A program made the position numbers and the translations under genes. Positions 53,816 to 62,473 of a stretch of DNA of 64,000 bases are shown here, piece by piece. Each line of letters opens with the position of its first letter. Position 1 is the stretch's first letter. The notes under the pieces were generated by a model that did no database searches, was not told the DNA's origin, and worked only from the letters and a program-made list of their open reading frames with translations. The stretch is from Myxococcus stipitatus (lineage in GTDB: Bacteria > Myxococcota > Myxococcia > Myxococcales > Myxococcaceae): assembly GCF_037414475.1 (NCBI RefSeq), contig NZ_CP147913.1:9620501-9684500 (forward strand), written 5' to 3'.

Positions 53816-55765
53816 TCAGACGAGGATGAGGTCCTCGTCGAACTCCGTCGAGTCTGGATCCAAGGCGGAGCTCGCCCCCAGCACCGCCTCGGTGCGGCGC
53901 AGGCGTTCGTCGCTCAGCTCCGACACCAGCACGAGAATCTGCGGGTGGCTGGAGATGAGCGTGTCGAAGTCCTCGCGCGGAAGCCGGAGCAGCGTGGTAT
54001 GCCGCGCCGCCATCACCGTGGCCGTGGCGGGGGTCTTCTGGAGCAGGGAGATTTCACCGAACAGGTCTCCCTCCTTCAGCCGCGTGAGCAGGTGCCCGTC
54101 CTTGCGCACCTCCACCTCGCCGGCGAGCAGGACATAGAGGCCGTCGGTGGCGTCTCCGTCGCGGATGATGACGTCACCCCGCTCGACATCCCGGGCGCGG
54201 AAGCGCTCCACCAGCGTCCGGCGATCCTTCCGGTTGAAGGGCCGGAACAGCGCGGACGTGTTCATCACGTTGGTGAGCAGGCGCTGACGGACGAACTTCT
54301 TCAACGCCGCCGCCACCTGGGGATGGCTTCGTGAGAGCGACGCGAGCACGGGCGCGGAGATCTCGAGCAACTGCGTGTCGTCCGCGCCCGCTTCCACGGA
54401 GGCGGTGCGTGGCGCACCCGACAAGAGCGCCATCTCTCCGAAGAAGGCTCCACCCTCGAGCAGGGCCAACTCGATTCGCTGCCCCGCGTCGTCCGTCCGG
54501 GAGACGCGGACCTTCCCTTCGCAGATGACGTAGAAGGCGTCGCCGTGGCTGCCCTGCTCGATGATGCGGTCGCCGAGTTGGAAGCGGCGCAGCGGGCAGC
54601 GCTCGAAGAGCTCGATGAACGCGTCTCGCGGCAGGTCGGAGAACAGCGGGATGGCCGGGAGCGTGTCCAACGAGGGCACGTCGGTGACGACTTCCTCGGT
54701 GAGGCTGAAGACCTCTTCCCCTCCCCCGCCGTCCGACTCCTGCGCGCGCTGATGCAGCCCCGCCTGGGCCGCCAGTTCCACCGCGTGCAGCAATGAGTCC
54801 GCCTCCAGCTCCAACTCCGTGAAGGAGGACGGGATGGGAGGCACCGCGCGCAGCGAGGCGCCCAACGCACGCGACACCTCTCGGAACGGCACCGCCGTGG
54901 CCCCCGCCGCCGGAGTGGGCTCGGTGCGACGTGGCCGCAGACCTGGAGGTGCCGCGGGCGGGTCGATGACCGCCGGAACCCGAAGCGAGGTGCCAGGCTC
55001 CATCGACGCGGCGTCCGCGATGGGTGAGGCCAGCGCCCTCCACTTGCCGCTCGCGGGCGAAGCCGGCGCGGGACTGGGGGCTCGAACCTCCTCCGTGCCC
55101 CCCTGCGAGGCTCGAGGTGAGAGCCCCGGTGGCATCGAGGGCGCCCGCGACGAAGGCTCGTCCAGGGAGCTGTCGATGCCGTCGTTACTCGAGAGCCCCA
55201 CGCTCACGGAGTGGACGACGAGTTCGTGCGAAATGCCGGAGGACTCCGTGCTCGATGCGGTCTCCACGGAGAGAGACAGCTCGGCGGAGAGGTCGACCGT
55301 TCCATCGCCCGCGTCGAGAGCCCCGGGAGGGCTGACCTCCTCCACCGGCCGCGACGGCGCCGTGGAAGGTGTCGAGGCGGGACGCTCGGGTTGTGGCGGC
55401 GCGGAGAGCGCGCTGGTCATCGGGCCACGCGCCCGCGCTCCCACCGGCGTCCCTCGCCGCGCGTAGAGGTTCGCCAGCATCTGCTGGACGCCTTGATGGC
55501 TCGGGTCCAGCTCCAGGATGAGCTTGCTCGCGGCGATGGCGCGCGGGAGGAAGCCCTCCTTCGCGAAGCCCTCGGCGGCGGTCTGGTAGGCGAGGATGGC
55601 GCGCTCGCGCTCACCGGCCTTGGCCCATGCGTCGCCCGTGCGAAGGCGCGACTGATGGTCCTTCGGGTCGAGCTTGCAGAAGTCCTCGTACAGCTCCGCG
55701 GCCTTGGAGAAGCGGCCCTTGGAGAAGGCCTCCGCGGCGCTGTCCTTGAGCTTGCGCGCCTCCAT
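53816..55765 (-). CDS. TPR + tandem cyclic-nucleotide-binding-domain protein
   Basis: 649 residues. An N-terminal TPR-like helical part (about 1-100: FSKAAELYEDFCKLDPKDHQ) is followed by a Ser/Pro-rich disordered stretch (about 105-330). Two cNMP-binding domains occupy about 385-625. The first has the full cassette FGEMALLSGAPRTASVE, the second FGEISLLQKTPATATVM, where the phosphate-binding Arg is replaced by Ala. So only the first is expected to bind cAMP/cGMP in the usual way. No DNA-binding HTH. The ATG overlaps the stop of the HEAT-repeat gene upstream (TAATG), so the two are translationally coupled. Confidence 0.88.
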   Translation of the reverse strand: MEARKLKDSAAEAFSKGRFSKAAELYEDFCKLDPKDHQSRLRTGDAWAKAGERERAILAYQTAAEGFAKEGFLPRAIAASKLILELDPSHQGVQQMLANLYARRGTPVGARARGPMTSALSAPPQPERPASTPSTAPSRPVEEVSPPGALDAGDGTVDLSAELSLSVETASSTESSGISHELVVHSVSVGLSSNDGIDSSLDEPSSRAPSMPPGLSPRASQGGTEEVRAPSPAPASPASGKWRALASPIADAASMEPGTSLRVPAVIDPPAAPPGLRPRRTEPTPAAGATAVPFREVSRALGASLRAVPPIPSSFTELELEADSLLHAVELAAQAGLHQRAQESDGGGGEEVFSLTEEVVTDVPSLDTLPAIPLFSDLPRDAFIELFERCPLRRFQLGDRIIEQGSHGDAFYVICEGKVRVSRTDDAGQRIELALLEGGAFFGEMALLSGAPRTASVEAGADDTQLLEISAPVLASLSRSHPQVAAALKKFVRQRLLTNVMNTSALFRPFNRKDRRTLVERFRARDVERGDVIIRDGDATDGLYVLLAGEVEVRKDGHLLTRLKEGDLFGEISLLQKTPATATVMAARHTTLLRLPREDFDTLISSHPQILVLVSELSDERLRRTEAVLGASSALDPDSTEFDEDLILV

Positions 55766-57885
55766 TACCGGGCACCCTCCGAAGCCGTGCCCCCCTTCGC
55801 CAGCGCCGCGCCCGCGGCGTCTCGTACGGTGCGGTAGTAGTCGCTCCTGAGGGCATCGAGCGACTCGGACTGGGTCGTCGCGCCCATGCGCTTGAGGGCC
55901 GTGGCCGCCGCCGCGCGAATCTCCGGCAGGTCGTGGAAGAGGTCTCGGGCCACCACGTCCGCGGCCTGCGCGTCCCCGAGAGCTCCGAGCGCCAACAACA
56001 CATCGCGCCGGGCCACGGTGTTCGTCTCGTCCAGGGCCTTGATGAGCGTGGGCACCGCGTCCTTCGCCTGGATGCGCGCGAGCAACACCGCCGCGAGCGC
56101 CGCCTCCGGCCCACCGTCCTTCACCACGGTCTGGAGGACCGCGGAGGCGGACGCGGGCACCGACGTGCTCCGGGTCAACGCATCCAGCACCAGGAGCTTC
56201 TCCCCGCCCATCTTCGGGAGCAGCTCCACCAGCGCGGCCACTCCCGCTTCCCCACCCTCCACGAGCGCGAGCGCCAGGGCCTTCTGGACGTCCCGCTCGG
56301 GCTCGAGCATTCCCTCGCGGGCCACCGCCACGCCCTCGGCGCCCAGGCGCGTCAAACCCGTCAGCGCCGCCGTGCGCAGCGGGAGGCTCGAGTCCTGGCT
56401 GTAGCCCTTGAGCAGCTCCAGCGCGCCAGGTGCGCGCAGCATCCCGAGGGCGCGCAGCACCGTGGCCAGCGGGACGATGCGCGCGGGCTCCACGTCATCG
56501 AACAGCTCCGTGGGCACGCGCGGCTTGATCACGGGCCGGCCCGCATCACGCGCGCGCTGCGCATTGAGCGCCTTGACCCGCTCGAACAGGGTCGCCTGGC
56601 GAGAGGCACGCTCGTCCTTGAGCGCACCGGGAGGCAGGGCCGCCGACACGACCGAGGGGTCGAACTCCGAGGAATACGTCTCGGGGAGCTTCTGGGTGAC
56701 CCAGTCCGTGCGGAGCGCCTCGAGCCCCTTGGATTCCTGCTCGAGGAGCTTCTGGAGCAGCGGAACGACGGACGCATCCCCCACGGACGCCACGGCCTCC
56801 ACCGCGAGCAAGCGCAGCGCGGCGTCGTTCTGCTGGAGCCAGGGTGTCACCTTGGGCAGCAGCGGCTGGGCGGACGGGCCCAGGCCGATGACCGCCTGCA
56901 GGCCATTGGCGGCGGTGGTGGGACGGGACAGCCGCTCTCCGATGGGGTCCACCGGGCATCCGCCGCGCGAGCGCATGGCTTGAGCCGCGGCGAGCGCATC
57001 CGCGGGTGCGCCGTCGAGCGCGACCGCGCACAGGGCGGCGTCTGTCTCCGGCGTACGGGGGAAGGACAGGATGGCGTCGATGGCCTGGGGGCTCACCGCG
57101 CTCTTCTCCAAGGCCACGGCCTGGAGGCGCGACGCGACGGCGGGGTCCTGGAGTTTCATCAGCGCGGTGATGGCGGACTCGCGCAGCTCCGGGAAGCTCT
57201 CGTCCAGCAGGAGGGCGATGGCGCCCACGGCCCGCTTGTCACCCGCGTCGCCGAGGCCCCGCACCGCGGCGGCGGCGAGGATGACCTGGCTGTCCCGCAC
57301 GAGCGGCAGCAAGCGGTTCACGGCCTCGGGGCGTCCGCTCTTGCCCAGCTCCTCGGCGGCGCCGACACGCTCGGGCAGTTCGCCTTCGGCGAGGGTCAAG
57401 AGGTTGCGGTCCCACTGGGCCTTGGCCTCGGCGGCGACCACCTCCGTCATGGCGCCCGGCACGTTGGCGTTCTTCAGGGCCTGGACGATGACCTGGCGGG
57501 TGGTGCGGCCACGACGCCCGTATTGGAGCGTGAGGTAGGCCTTGGCCTTGTCGTTCTTGACCTTGGAGAGCGCCATGGCGGCGCGGCCTTGGACTTCCTC
57601 ATCGGGGTCCTCGAGGAGCTCGCCCAGGAGGTCCACCACGCGGGGGTCCTGGCTCTCGCCGAGGGCCACGGCGGCCTCGGCTCGAACGATGGAGGCGAGG
57701 TCCTTGGCCGCGCGCGTGAAGAGAATCAGGTCGTCCGGATTGGCGTGCCCGGCGAGCTTCTTCACCGCCAGGGCGCGGACCTCCGGACGAGGACTCTGAA
57801 GGTCTGCGAGGAGCTGGTCTCGGCTGCCATTGCAACCGACGACCAGGGCCAGCATGAGGATGAAGGGGCGCGCGCCGGTTCGCAT
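55765..57885 (-). CDS. HEAT-repeat lipoprotein
   Basis: 706 residues with GGAG before ATG 57885. Lipobox LVVGC (Cys18) anchors it to the envelope. The entire mature protein is helical HEAT/PBS-lyase-like repeats with the usual A-L-D/G-x pattern (ASIVRAEAAVALGESQDPRV, EVQGRAAMALSKVKND, VARRDVLLALGALGDAQAAD). It has no catalytic residues; such solenoids serve as protein-binding scaffolds. Coupled to the cNMP-binding protein downstream. Confidence 0.88.
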   Translation of the reverse strand: MRTGARPFILMLALVVGCNGSRDQLLADLQSPRPEVRALAVKKLAGHANPDDLILFTRAAKDLASIVRAEAAVALGESQDPRVVDLLGELLEDPDEEVQGRAAMALSKVKNDKAKAYLTLQYGRRGRTTRQVIVQALKNANVPGAMTEVVAAEAKAQWDRNLLTLAEGELPERVGAAEELGKSGRPEAVNRLLPLVRDSQVILAAAAVRGLGDAGDKRAVGAIALLLDESFPELRESAITALMKLQDPAVASRLQAVALEKSAVSPQAIDAILSFPRTPETDAALCAVALDGAPADALAAAQAMRSRGGCPVDPIGERLSRPTTAANGLQAVIGLGPSAQPLLPKVTPWLQQNDAALRLLAVEAVASVGDASVVPLLQKLLEQESKGLEALRTDWVTQKLPETYSSEFDPSVVSAALPPGALKDERASRQATLFERVKALNAQRARDAGRPVIKPRVPTELFDDVEPARIVPLATVLRALGMLRAPGALELLKGYSQDSSLPLRTAALTGLTRLGAEGVAVAREGMLEPERDVQKALALALVEGGEAGVAALVELLPKMGGEKLLVLDALTRSTSVPASASAVLQTVVKDGGPEAALAAVLLARIQAKDAVPTLIKALDETNTVARRDVLLALGALGDAQAADVVARDLFHDLPEIRAAAATALKRMGATTQSESLDALRSDYYRTVRDAAGAALAKGGTASEGAR

Positions 57886-57969
57886 CGGTCTCCGCGGAGG
57901 GAAACGGTGGAAAAGTCGCGGGGGGTTATATCAACACCCCCCTCGTCTCCCAATCCGCAGAGCAATGTC

Positions 57970-60441
57970 TCAGCGAGGACGGCGAGGACCCCTGGGAGGT
58001 GAGCCTGCCCGGCCGCCGCGCGGAGCCGAGTTGCTCCAGCGGGGCTTGGCGCCGTCGTCCTTCTTCTTGCGCCAATCCTGGAAGCCCTCGGACTTGCGGG
58101 CTCCGTCGGCAGCGCCGCCACGGGAGCCAGCACGGACGACGCGCTCGCGAGGAGCGCCCCGGTCATCGTACGGCTTCCACTCGCGAGCCTCGCCGCCTGC
58201 TCCCCGAGGACCCTTCCCACCGGGCTTGGCGCCGAAGCCACCACGACCCCGAGGACCCGAGCCTTCCGCGTCGCGGCCACCCGGCCGACCCGCGCCAGCA
58301 CCACGACCGAAGCGAGGACGCCCCTCACCCTCAGAGTCACCGCGACCCGCACCAGCACCACGACCGAAGCGAGGACGACCCTCACCCGCAGAGTCACCGC
58401 GACCCGCGCCGCCGAAGCGGCCCGAGCCCGACGAGCTCATGCTACGGCGAGGGGAACCACGCCCCGAGTCATCAGCCGAACCCCATGACTTGCGCGCCGG
58501 ACGGTCTCCGCCACGGGCACCCTCGGCACCAAAGGATTTGCGGGCGGGACGCTCGCCACCTTCGCCAGAGCCCCAAGACTTCCGCGCGGGACGATCTCCG
58601 CCGCGACCGCCTTCATCACCACCAGCGCTCCAGGACTTGCGAGCCGGACGCTCACCGCCACGGCCGCCTTCGTCACCACCGGCGCTCCAGGACTTCCGCG
58701 CGGGACGGTCACCACCACGGCCACCTTCGTCACCACCAGCGCCGAAGGACTTGCGGAAAGGACGGTCTCCGCCACCAGCGCCGAAGGGCTTGCGAGCAGG
58801 ACGATCCCCACCGCCAGCGCCAAAGGACTTGCGAGCGGGACGCTCTTCGCCACCAGCGCCGAAGGACTTGCGAGCGGGACGATCTTCGCCGCCAGCGCCA
58901 AAGGACTTACGGAAAGGACGGTCTCCGCCACCAGCGCCGAAGGGCTTGCGAGCGGGACGATCCCCACCGCCAGCGCCAAAGGACTTGCGAGCGGGACGAT
59001 CTTCGCCGCCAGCGCCGAAGGACTTGCGAGCGGGACGATCTTCGCCGCCAGCCCCAAAGGACTTACGGAAAGGACGGTCTCCACCACCAGCGCCGAAGGG
59101 CTTGCGAGCGGGACGATCTCCACCCCGGGAGTCATCACCACCAGCGCCCCACGATTTACGCGCGGGACGATCACCGCCCCGGGCCTCATCGCCACCAGCA
59201 CCGAAAGACCTACGGGGAGGACGACCCTCACCACTGGCATCCCAGGACTTACGGGCGGGGCGCTCTCCACCACGGCGGGAATCATCGCCACCTGCGCCGA
59301 AGGACTTACGGGCAGGACGACCTTCCCCATCCGCACCTCGGGGACCTCGCGAGGGACGACCCTCGCCACCCGCGCCTCGAGCGAAGCGAGACCCCGCCCC
59401 TGCCCCAGCGCCCCACTCCTTGCGCGCGGGACGCCCAGAACCCTCACGCTCCGCCCCCCGCTCACGACGCGCCGGACGGTCATCGTCCGCACGCCCCGCA
59501 CGAGGACGACCGAAGCGCGCGAGCTTGGAACCCCCATCCACCACGGGCTTCCACTTGCCACCGTCCGCTCGGGCCGCGCTCTTGCGCGCCGCCGCACGAG
59601 GCGCCGGAGCATCGTCATCCATCGACAGCTCGTCCTCGTCCGACTCCTCCATGCCCGGCGCCGCGCGCCCATGACGGCGCGGAGGCAGCCGCAGCTCGGC
59701 CGACGGAGGCGACGTCTTTCCATCCGCCACCTGGTTCAGCAGATCGACCTCGCCCTTCTTCAGCGGGCGCAGCTCTCCGGGCCGCAGGCCCTCGACGCCC
59801 ACTCCGGCGTAGGCCGGGCGGAACAGGCGCACCACCGGGTGGCCCACCGCGGCGCACAGGCGCTTGATGAGGTGAGGACGGCCCTCGGCCACGACAATCT
59901 TCAACCAGGTGTTCTTCTCGGCGGACTCGAACACGCCCACGGACACCGGCGTGGCCATTCCATCTTCCAGCCGGACGCCACCGCGCAGCTTGTCCAGCGT
60001 GGCCACATCCGGCTGGCCCTTCACCTTCGCCAGATACGTGCGAGGCACCTGGAAGCTCGGGTGCGTCAGCTTGTGCGCCAGCGCTCCATCATCCGTGAAG
60101 AGCAACGCGCCTTCCGCGTCGTAGTCCAGCCGGCCCACGGGGAACAGCCGCTTGCCCGTCTCCTCCACGTAGTTGGCCACCGTCGGCCGCCCCTGAGGGT
60201 CCGACAGCGTCGTCACCACGCCCACGGGCTTGTAGAGCAGGAAGTAAGAGGTTTCGTCCGGCGGAGTGACGAGCTGCCCGTCCACCGACACCAGGTCCGT
60301 TCCCGGCTCCACTCGGCTTCCCAGCTCCGTCACCGTCGTGTTGTTCACCGCCACGCGGCCCGCGGTGATCAGCTCTTCTGCATGCCGGCGCGAAGCGACT
60401 CCCGCGCGGGCCAGGTACTTCTGTAGTCTTTCGGCCGCCAT
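57970..60441 (-). CDS. rluB: RluB-family 23S rRNA pseudouridine synthase with a long Arg/Gly repeat tail
   Basis: 823 residues from ATG 60441, chosen for the GGGGAAG site 2-5 nt upstream; ATG 60459 is also in frame. S4 domain at about 3-45 (RLQKYLARAGVASRRHAEEL), then the synthase core with catalytic Asp106 in PVGRLDYDAEGALLFT and RTYLAKVKG (to about 245). RluB normally modifies U2605 of 23S rRNA (E. coli numbering). Unusually, some 570 residues follow: a basic, Gly/Arg/Ser/Pro-rich stretch made of 13- to 17-residue repeats of RPARKSFGAGGE type. The usual tail is under 60 residues. The tail looks disordered and RNA-binding. Confidence 0.9.
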   Translation of the reverse strand: MAAERLQKYLARAGVASRRHAEELITAGRVAVNNTTVTELGSRVEPGTDLVSVDGQLVTPPDETSYFLLYKPVGVVTTLSDPQGRPTVANYVEETGKRLFPVGRLDYDAEGALLFTDDGALAHKLTHPSFQVPRTYLAKVKGQPDVATLDKLRGGVRLEDGMATPVSVGVFESAEKNTWLKIVVAEGRPHLIKRLCAAVGHPVVRLFRPAYAGVGVEGLRPGELRPLKKGEVDLLNQVADGKTSPPSAELRLPPRRHGRAAPGMEESDEDELSMDDDAPAPRAAARKSAARADGGKWKPVVDGGSKLARFGRPRAGRADDDRPARRERGAEREGSGRPARKEWGAGAGAGSRFARGAGGEGRPSRGPRGADGEGRPARKSFGAGGDDSRRGGERPARKSWDASGEGRPPRRSFGAGGDEARGGDRPARKSWGAGGDDSRGGDRPARKPFGAGGGDRPFRKSFGAGGEDRPARKSFGAGGEDRPARKSFGAGGGDRPARKPFGAGGGDRPFRKSFGAGGEDRPARKSFGAGGEERPARKSFGAGGGDRPARKPFGAGGGDRPFRKSFGAGGDEGGRGGDRPARKSWSAGGDEGGRGGERPARKSWSAGGDEGGRGGDRPARKSWGSGEGGERPARKSFGAEGARGGDRPARKSWGSADDSGRGSPRRSMSSSGSGRFGGAGRGDSAGEGRPRFGRGAGAGRGDSEGEGRPRFGRGAGAGRPGGRDAEGSGPRGRGGFGAKPGGKGPRGAGGEAREWKPYDDRGAPRERVVRAGSRGGAADGARKSEGFQDWRKKKDDGAKPRWSNSAPRGGRAGSPPRGPRRPR
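58741..59125. repeat. 156-bp tandem super-repeat inside rluB tail
   Basis: Four 39-bp units (13 residues each; variants RPFRKS, RPARKP, RPARKS, RPARKS) make a 156-bp block. The block recurs at 58741, 58897 and, partly, 59053, with only scattered base changes. More diverged units extend over about 58480-59340. The near identity of the blocks points to recent tandem duplication within the reading frame. Confidence 0.85.
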
Positions 60442-60468
60442 TACTTCCCCTTCTTCCATTGCTGCCCG

Positions 60469-61458
60469 TTACTCGGGCTTCGGCCCCTCGGCACCCGTCT
60501 CGGGCTTCGGGGGCGTGTCCAGGACGCTGGAGCTGGCCTTCTGTGTCCGGTCAGCCGCCGCCATGGCTTCTTCCAGGTCCTCTAGCGCGGCCTCACTCGC
60601 GGCCTCGCTCTTTTCCATCCGCTTCGTGAACCCCGGATCCGACAGGGCCTCCACGGTTCCCGCCGCAACCGGCGCGGGTCGTACTTCTTTCTCCACGATT
60701 TCGCGATGCTCCTGCGTCAACTCGTGGAACTCCCGCAGCGTGGGCAGCGCTGACAGGTCCTTCAAGGCAAAGAACTCCAGGAATTCACGCGTAGTGCCGT
60801 AGAGGATGGGTCGCCCCACCTCCTCGCGCTTGCCCAGGATCTTCACCAGCTTGCGGTCAATCAACGCCTTGAGGACGGCGCCGCAATCCACGCCGCGGAT
60901 ATCCTCCAGCTCCGGCCGCGTCACGGGCTGCCGGTAGGCGATGATGGCCAGGGTCTCCACCGCAGCGCGGGTGAGCCGCTGAGGCTTCACGCGCAAGTAG
61001 CGCCGCACGTACTCACCCGAGTGAGGGTCCGTGCGGAACTGCCACCCCCCGGCCACCTCGTACAGGACGATGCCGCTGATGCCGTCGCGGTGGCTGCCGG
61101 AGATTTGATTGAGGGCCTCGGCGATGAGCTCCCGCTCGATGCCGGTCGCCTGGTACAGCTCGTCCACCGACAGGGGCCGCTCGGCGACGAAGAGCACGCT
61201 CTCCAGCACGGTGCGGATGCGGTCCTGGGACAGCTTGCGGCTCTTGGAGAGGAGCTTCTCGAAGGACGTCTCCAGGTCCGGCGCGCCGTCCGAGTCCTCC
61301 TCGATGGCCGCGGCCTCGAACTCGTCCAGTTCGTCCGCGGGGCCCGGGCCGGTGACGGCGGCAAGCTCCTCCTCGGAGAAGGGGCTCGGGCCTCCGGACG
61401 CGCCTTCGGTTTCGACGTCGGCGTCCGCCTTGCGCGGTCCCTTCCTACCGGTAGTCAC
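60469..61458 (-). CDS. scpB: segregation and condensation protein B
   Basis: 329 residues from a GTG at 61458, which overlaps the 3' end of scpA. An acidic N-terminal region of about 75 residues precedes two winged-helix domains (about 80-245: RIRTVLESVLFVAERPLSVDELYQATG ... TRAAVETLAIIAYRQPVTRPELEDIRG, VLKALIDRKLVKILGKREEVGRP). The C-terminal 70 residues are a charged, disordered tail. It dimerises and binds ScpA in the SMC-ScpAB condensin that organises the chromosome. Both the N-terminal and C-terminal extensions are longer than in Bacillus ScpB (about 197 residues). Confidence 0.93.
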   Translation of the reverse strand: MTTGRKGPRKADADVETEGASGGPSPFSEEELAAVTGPGPADELDEFEAAAIEEDSDGAPDLETSFEKLLSKSRKLSQDRIRTVLESVLFVAERPLSVDELYQATGIERELIAEALNQISGSHRDGISGIVLYEVAGGWQFRTDPHSGEYVRRYLRVKPQRLTRAAVETLAIIAYRQPVTRPELEDIRGVDCGAVLKALIDRKLVKILGKREEVGRPILYGTTREFLEFFALKDLSALPTLREFHELTQEHREIVEKEVRPAPVAAGTVEALSDPGFTKRMEKSEAASEAALEDLEEAMAAADRTQKASSSVLDTPPKPETGAEGPKPE

Positions 61459-62314
61459 TCTCGTCAACCTCCTTGGGGACCAGCTTCTCCAGGGCATCCC
61501 CGTTGGGCAGCAGCAACAGGGGACCCAGCGGCTCGTCCTGTACCACACGAATGAGGCGCCGTTTCACCATCTCCAGGATGGCCAGGAAGGTGATGACGAT
61601 CTCCTGCCGTGTAGGCGTCTCTTCTTGTGAGAACAGGCTCTCGAAGAGCACCTGACCGGTGGGGCGCAAACGTTCCGCGATGCGGAGGATGGCCTCGGAC
61701 AGGGTCACCTTCTCGCGCACCACCTCGTGCTGGTGCTTGGGCTGCAGGCGCTCTAGGACGCGGTCCAGGGCCTCGACGAGCTTGAGGACGCTGAACTCCT
61801 GGAGCCCTACCTCCTCCTCGGGGATGGGCACGGCCTCCACGGGCACGCTGCGCGCGAAGACATCCCGTCCGAGGATGTCCTGCTTGGCCATGTGCTCGGC
61901 GGCGTCCTTGTACTTCTGGTACTCGAGCAGCCGGCGCACCAGCTCCGCGCGGGGGTCCTCCTGCTCCTCCACCGCGGCCAGGGCCTCGCCGCCCTCGGGC
62001 ACCGCCACCGCGTCCTGGCGGGGCAGCAGCATGCGGCTCTTGAGGTGGGCCAACGTGGACGCCATCACCAGGAACTCCCCGGCGATGTCCAGGTTGATCT
62101 CCCGCATCCGCTCCAGGTGCTCCAGGTACTTCTCGGTGATGAGCGCCAGGGGGATGTCGAAGATGTCGACCCGGTGCTCCTTGATGAGATGGAGCAACAG
62201 GTCGAGCGGGCCCTCGAAGTTGGGCAACGCGACGCGGAAGGCGTCCCCCGGGGTCAGGGGGAGTTCGCCTTCGCGGAGGCCCTCGTCGGCCGAAGTGGGG
62301 CGGCCGTCACTCAA
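61445..62314 (-). CDS. scpA: segregation and condensation protein A (kleisin)
   Basis: 289 residues from TTG 62314; no in-frame ATG precedes it before a stop would be reached in the other frames. Kleisin N-terminal domain: FRVALPNFEGPLDLLLHLIKEHRVDIFDIPLALITEKYLEHL. A middle acidic/disordered part follows, then a C-terminal winged helix (EIVITFLAILEMVKRRLIRVVQDEPLGPLLL). It bridges the SMC heads. The stop overlaps the start of scpB (about 14 bp). With rluB this gives the widely conserved scpA-scpB-rluB order. Confidence 0.93.
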   Translation of the reverse strand: MSDGRPTSADEGLREGELPLTPGDAFRVALPNFEGPLDLLLHLIKEHRVDIFDIPLALITEKYLEHLERMREINLDIAGEFLVMASTLAHLKSRMLLPRQDAVAVPEGGEALAAVEEQEDPRAELVRRLLEYQKYKDAAEHMAKQDILGRDVFARSVPVEAVPIPEEEVGLQEFSVLKLVEALDRVLERLQPKHQHEVVREKVTLSEAILRIAERLRPTGQVLFESLFSQEETPTRQEIVITFLAILEMVKRRLIRVVQDEPLGPLLLLPNGDALEKLVPKEVDESDYR

Positions 62315-62473
62315 CGGCGGAACCTGGCTGCCCTTCTGGCTTTCGGTGGCGGCTCATCATGCAAAGGCCCGGTTGCGCCAGCCTCAAGCACCAGCCGGGG
62401 GACACACCTCCTTAACAGTGGGTTCCAGGTGGGTCAAACAAACGGCGGTAAACACCCGTTCAGGCCCTGGGAC

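Noticed and set aside
58480-59340. CRISPR-like pattern of 39-bp repeats
   Set aside because: Units are contiguous, lack unique spacers, are multiples of three and encode a constant peptide in the rluB frame.
57830-59867. Very long plus-strand open frames (over 600 codons) opposite the rluB tail, with PSPPAPKDLRAGRSPP-like repeats
   Set aside because: They are the complement of the repetitive, stop-poor tail of rluB. The minus frame is continuous with an unmistakable pseudouridine synthase, and the plus frames have no ribosome site or family.
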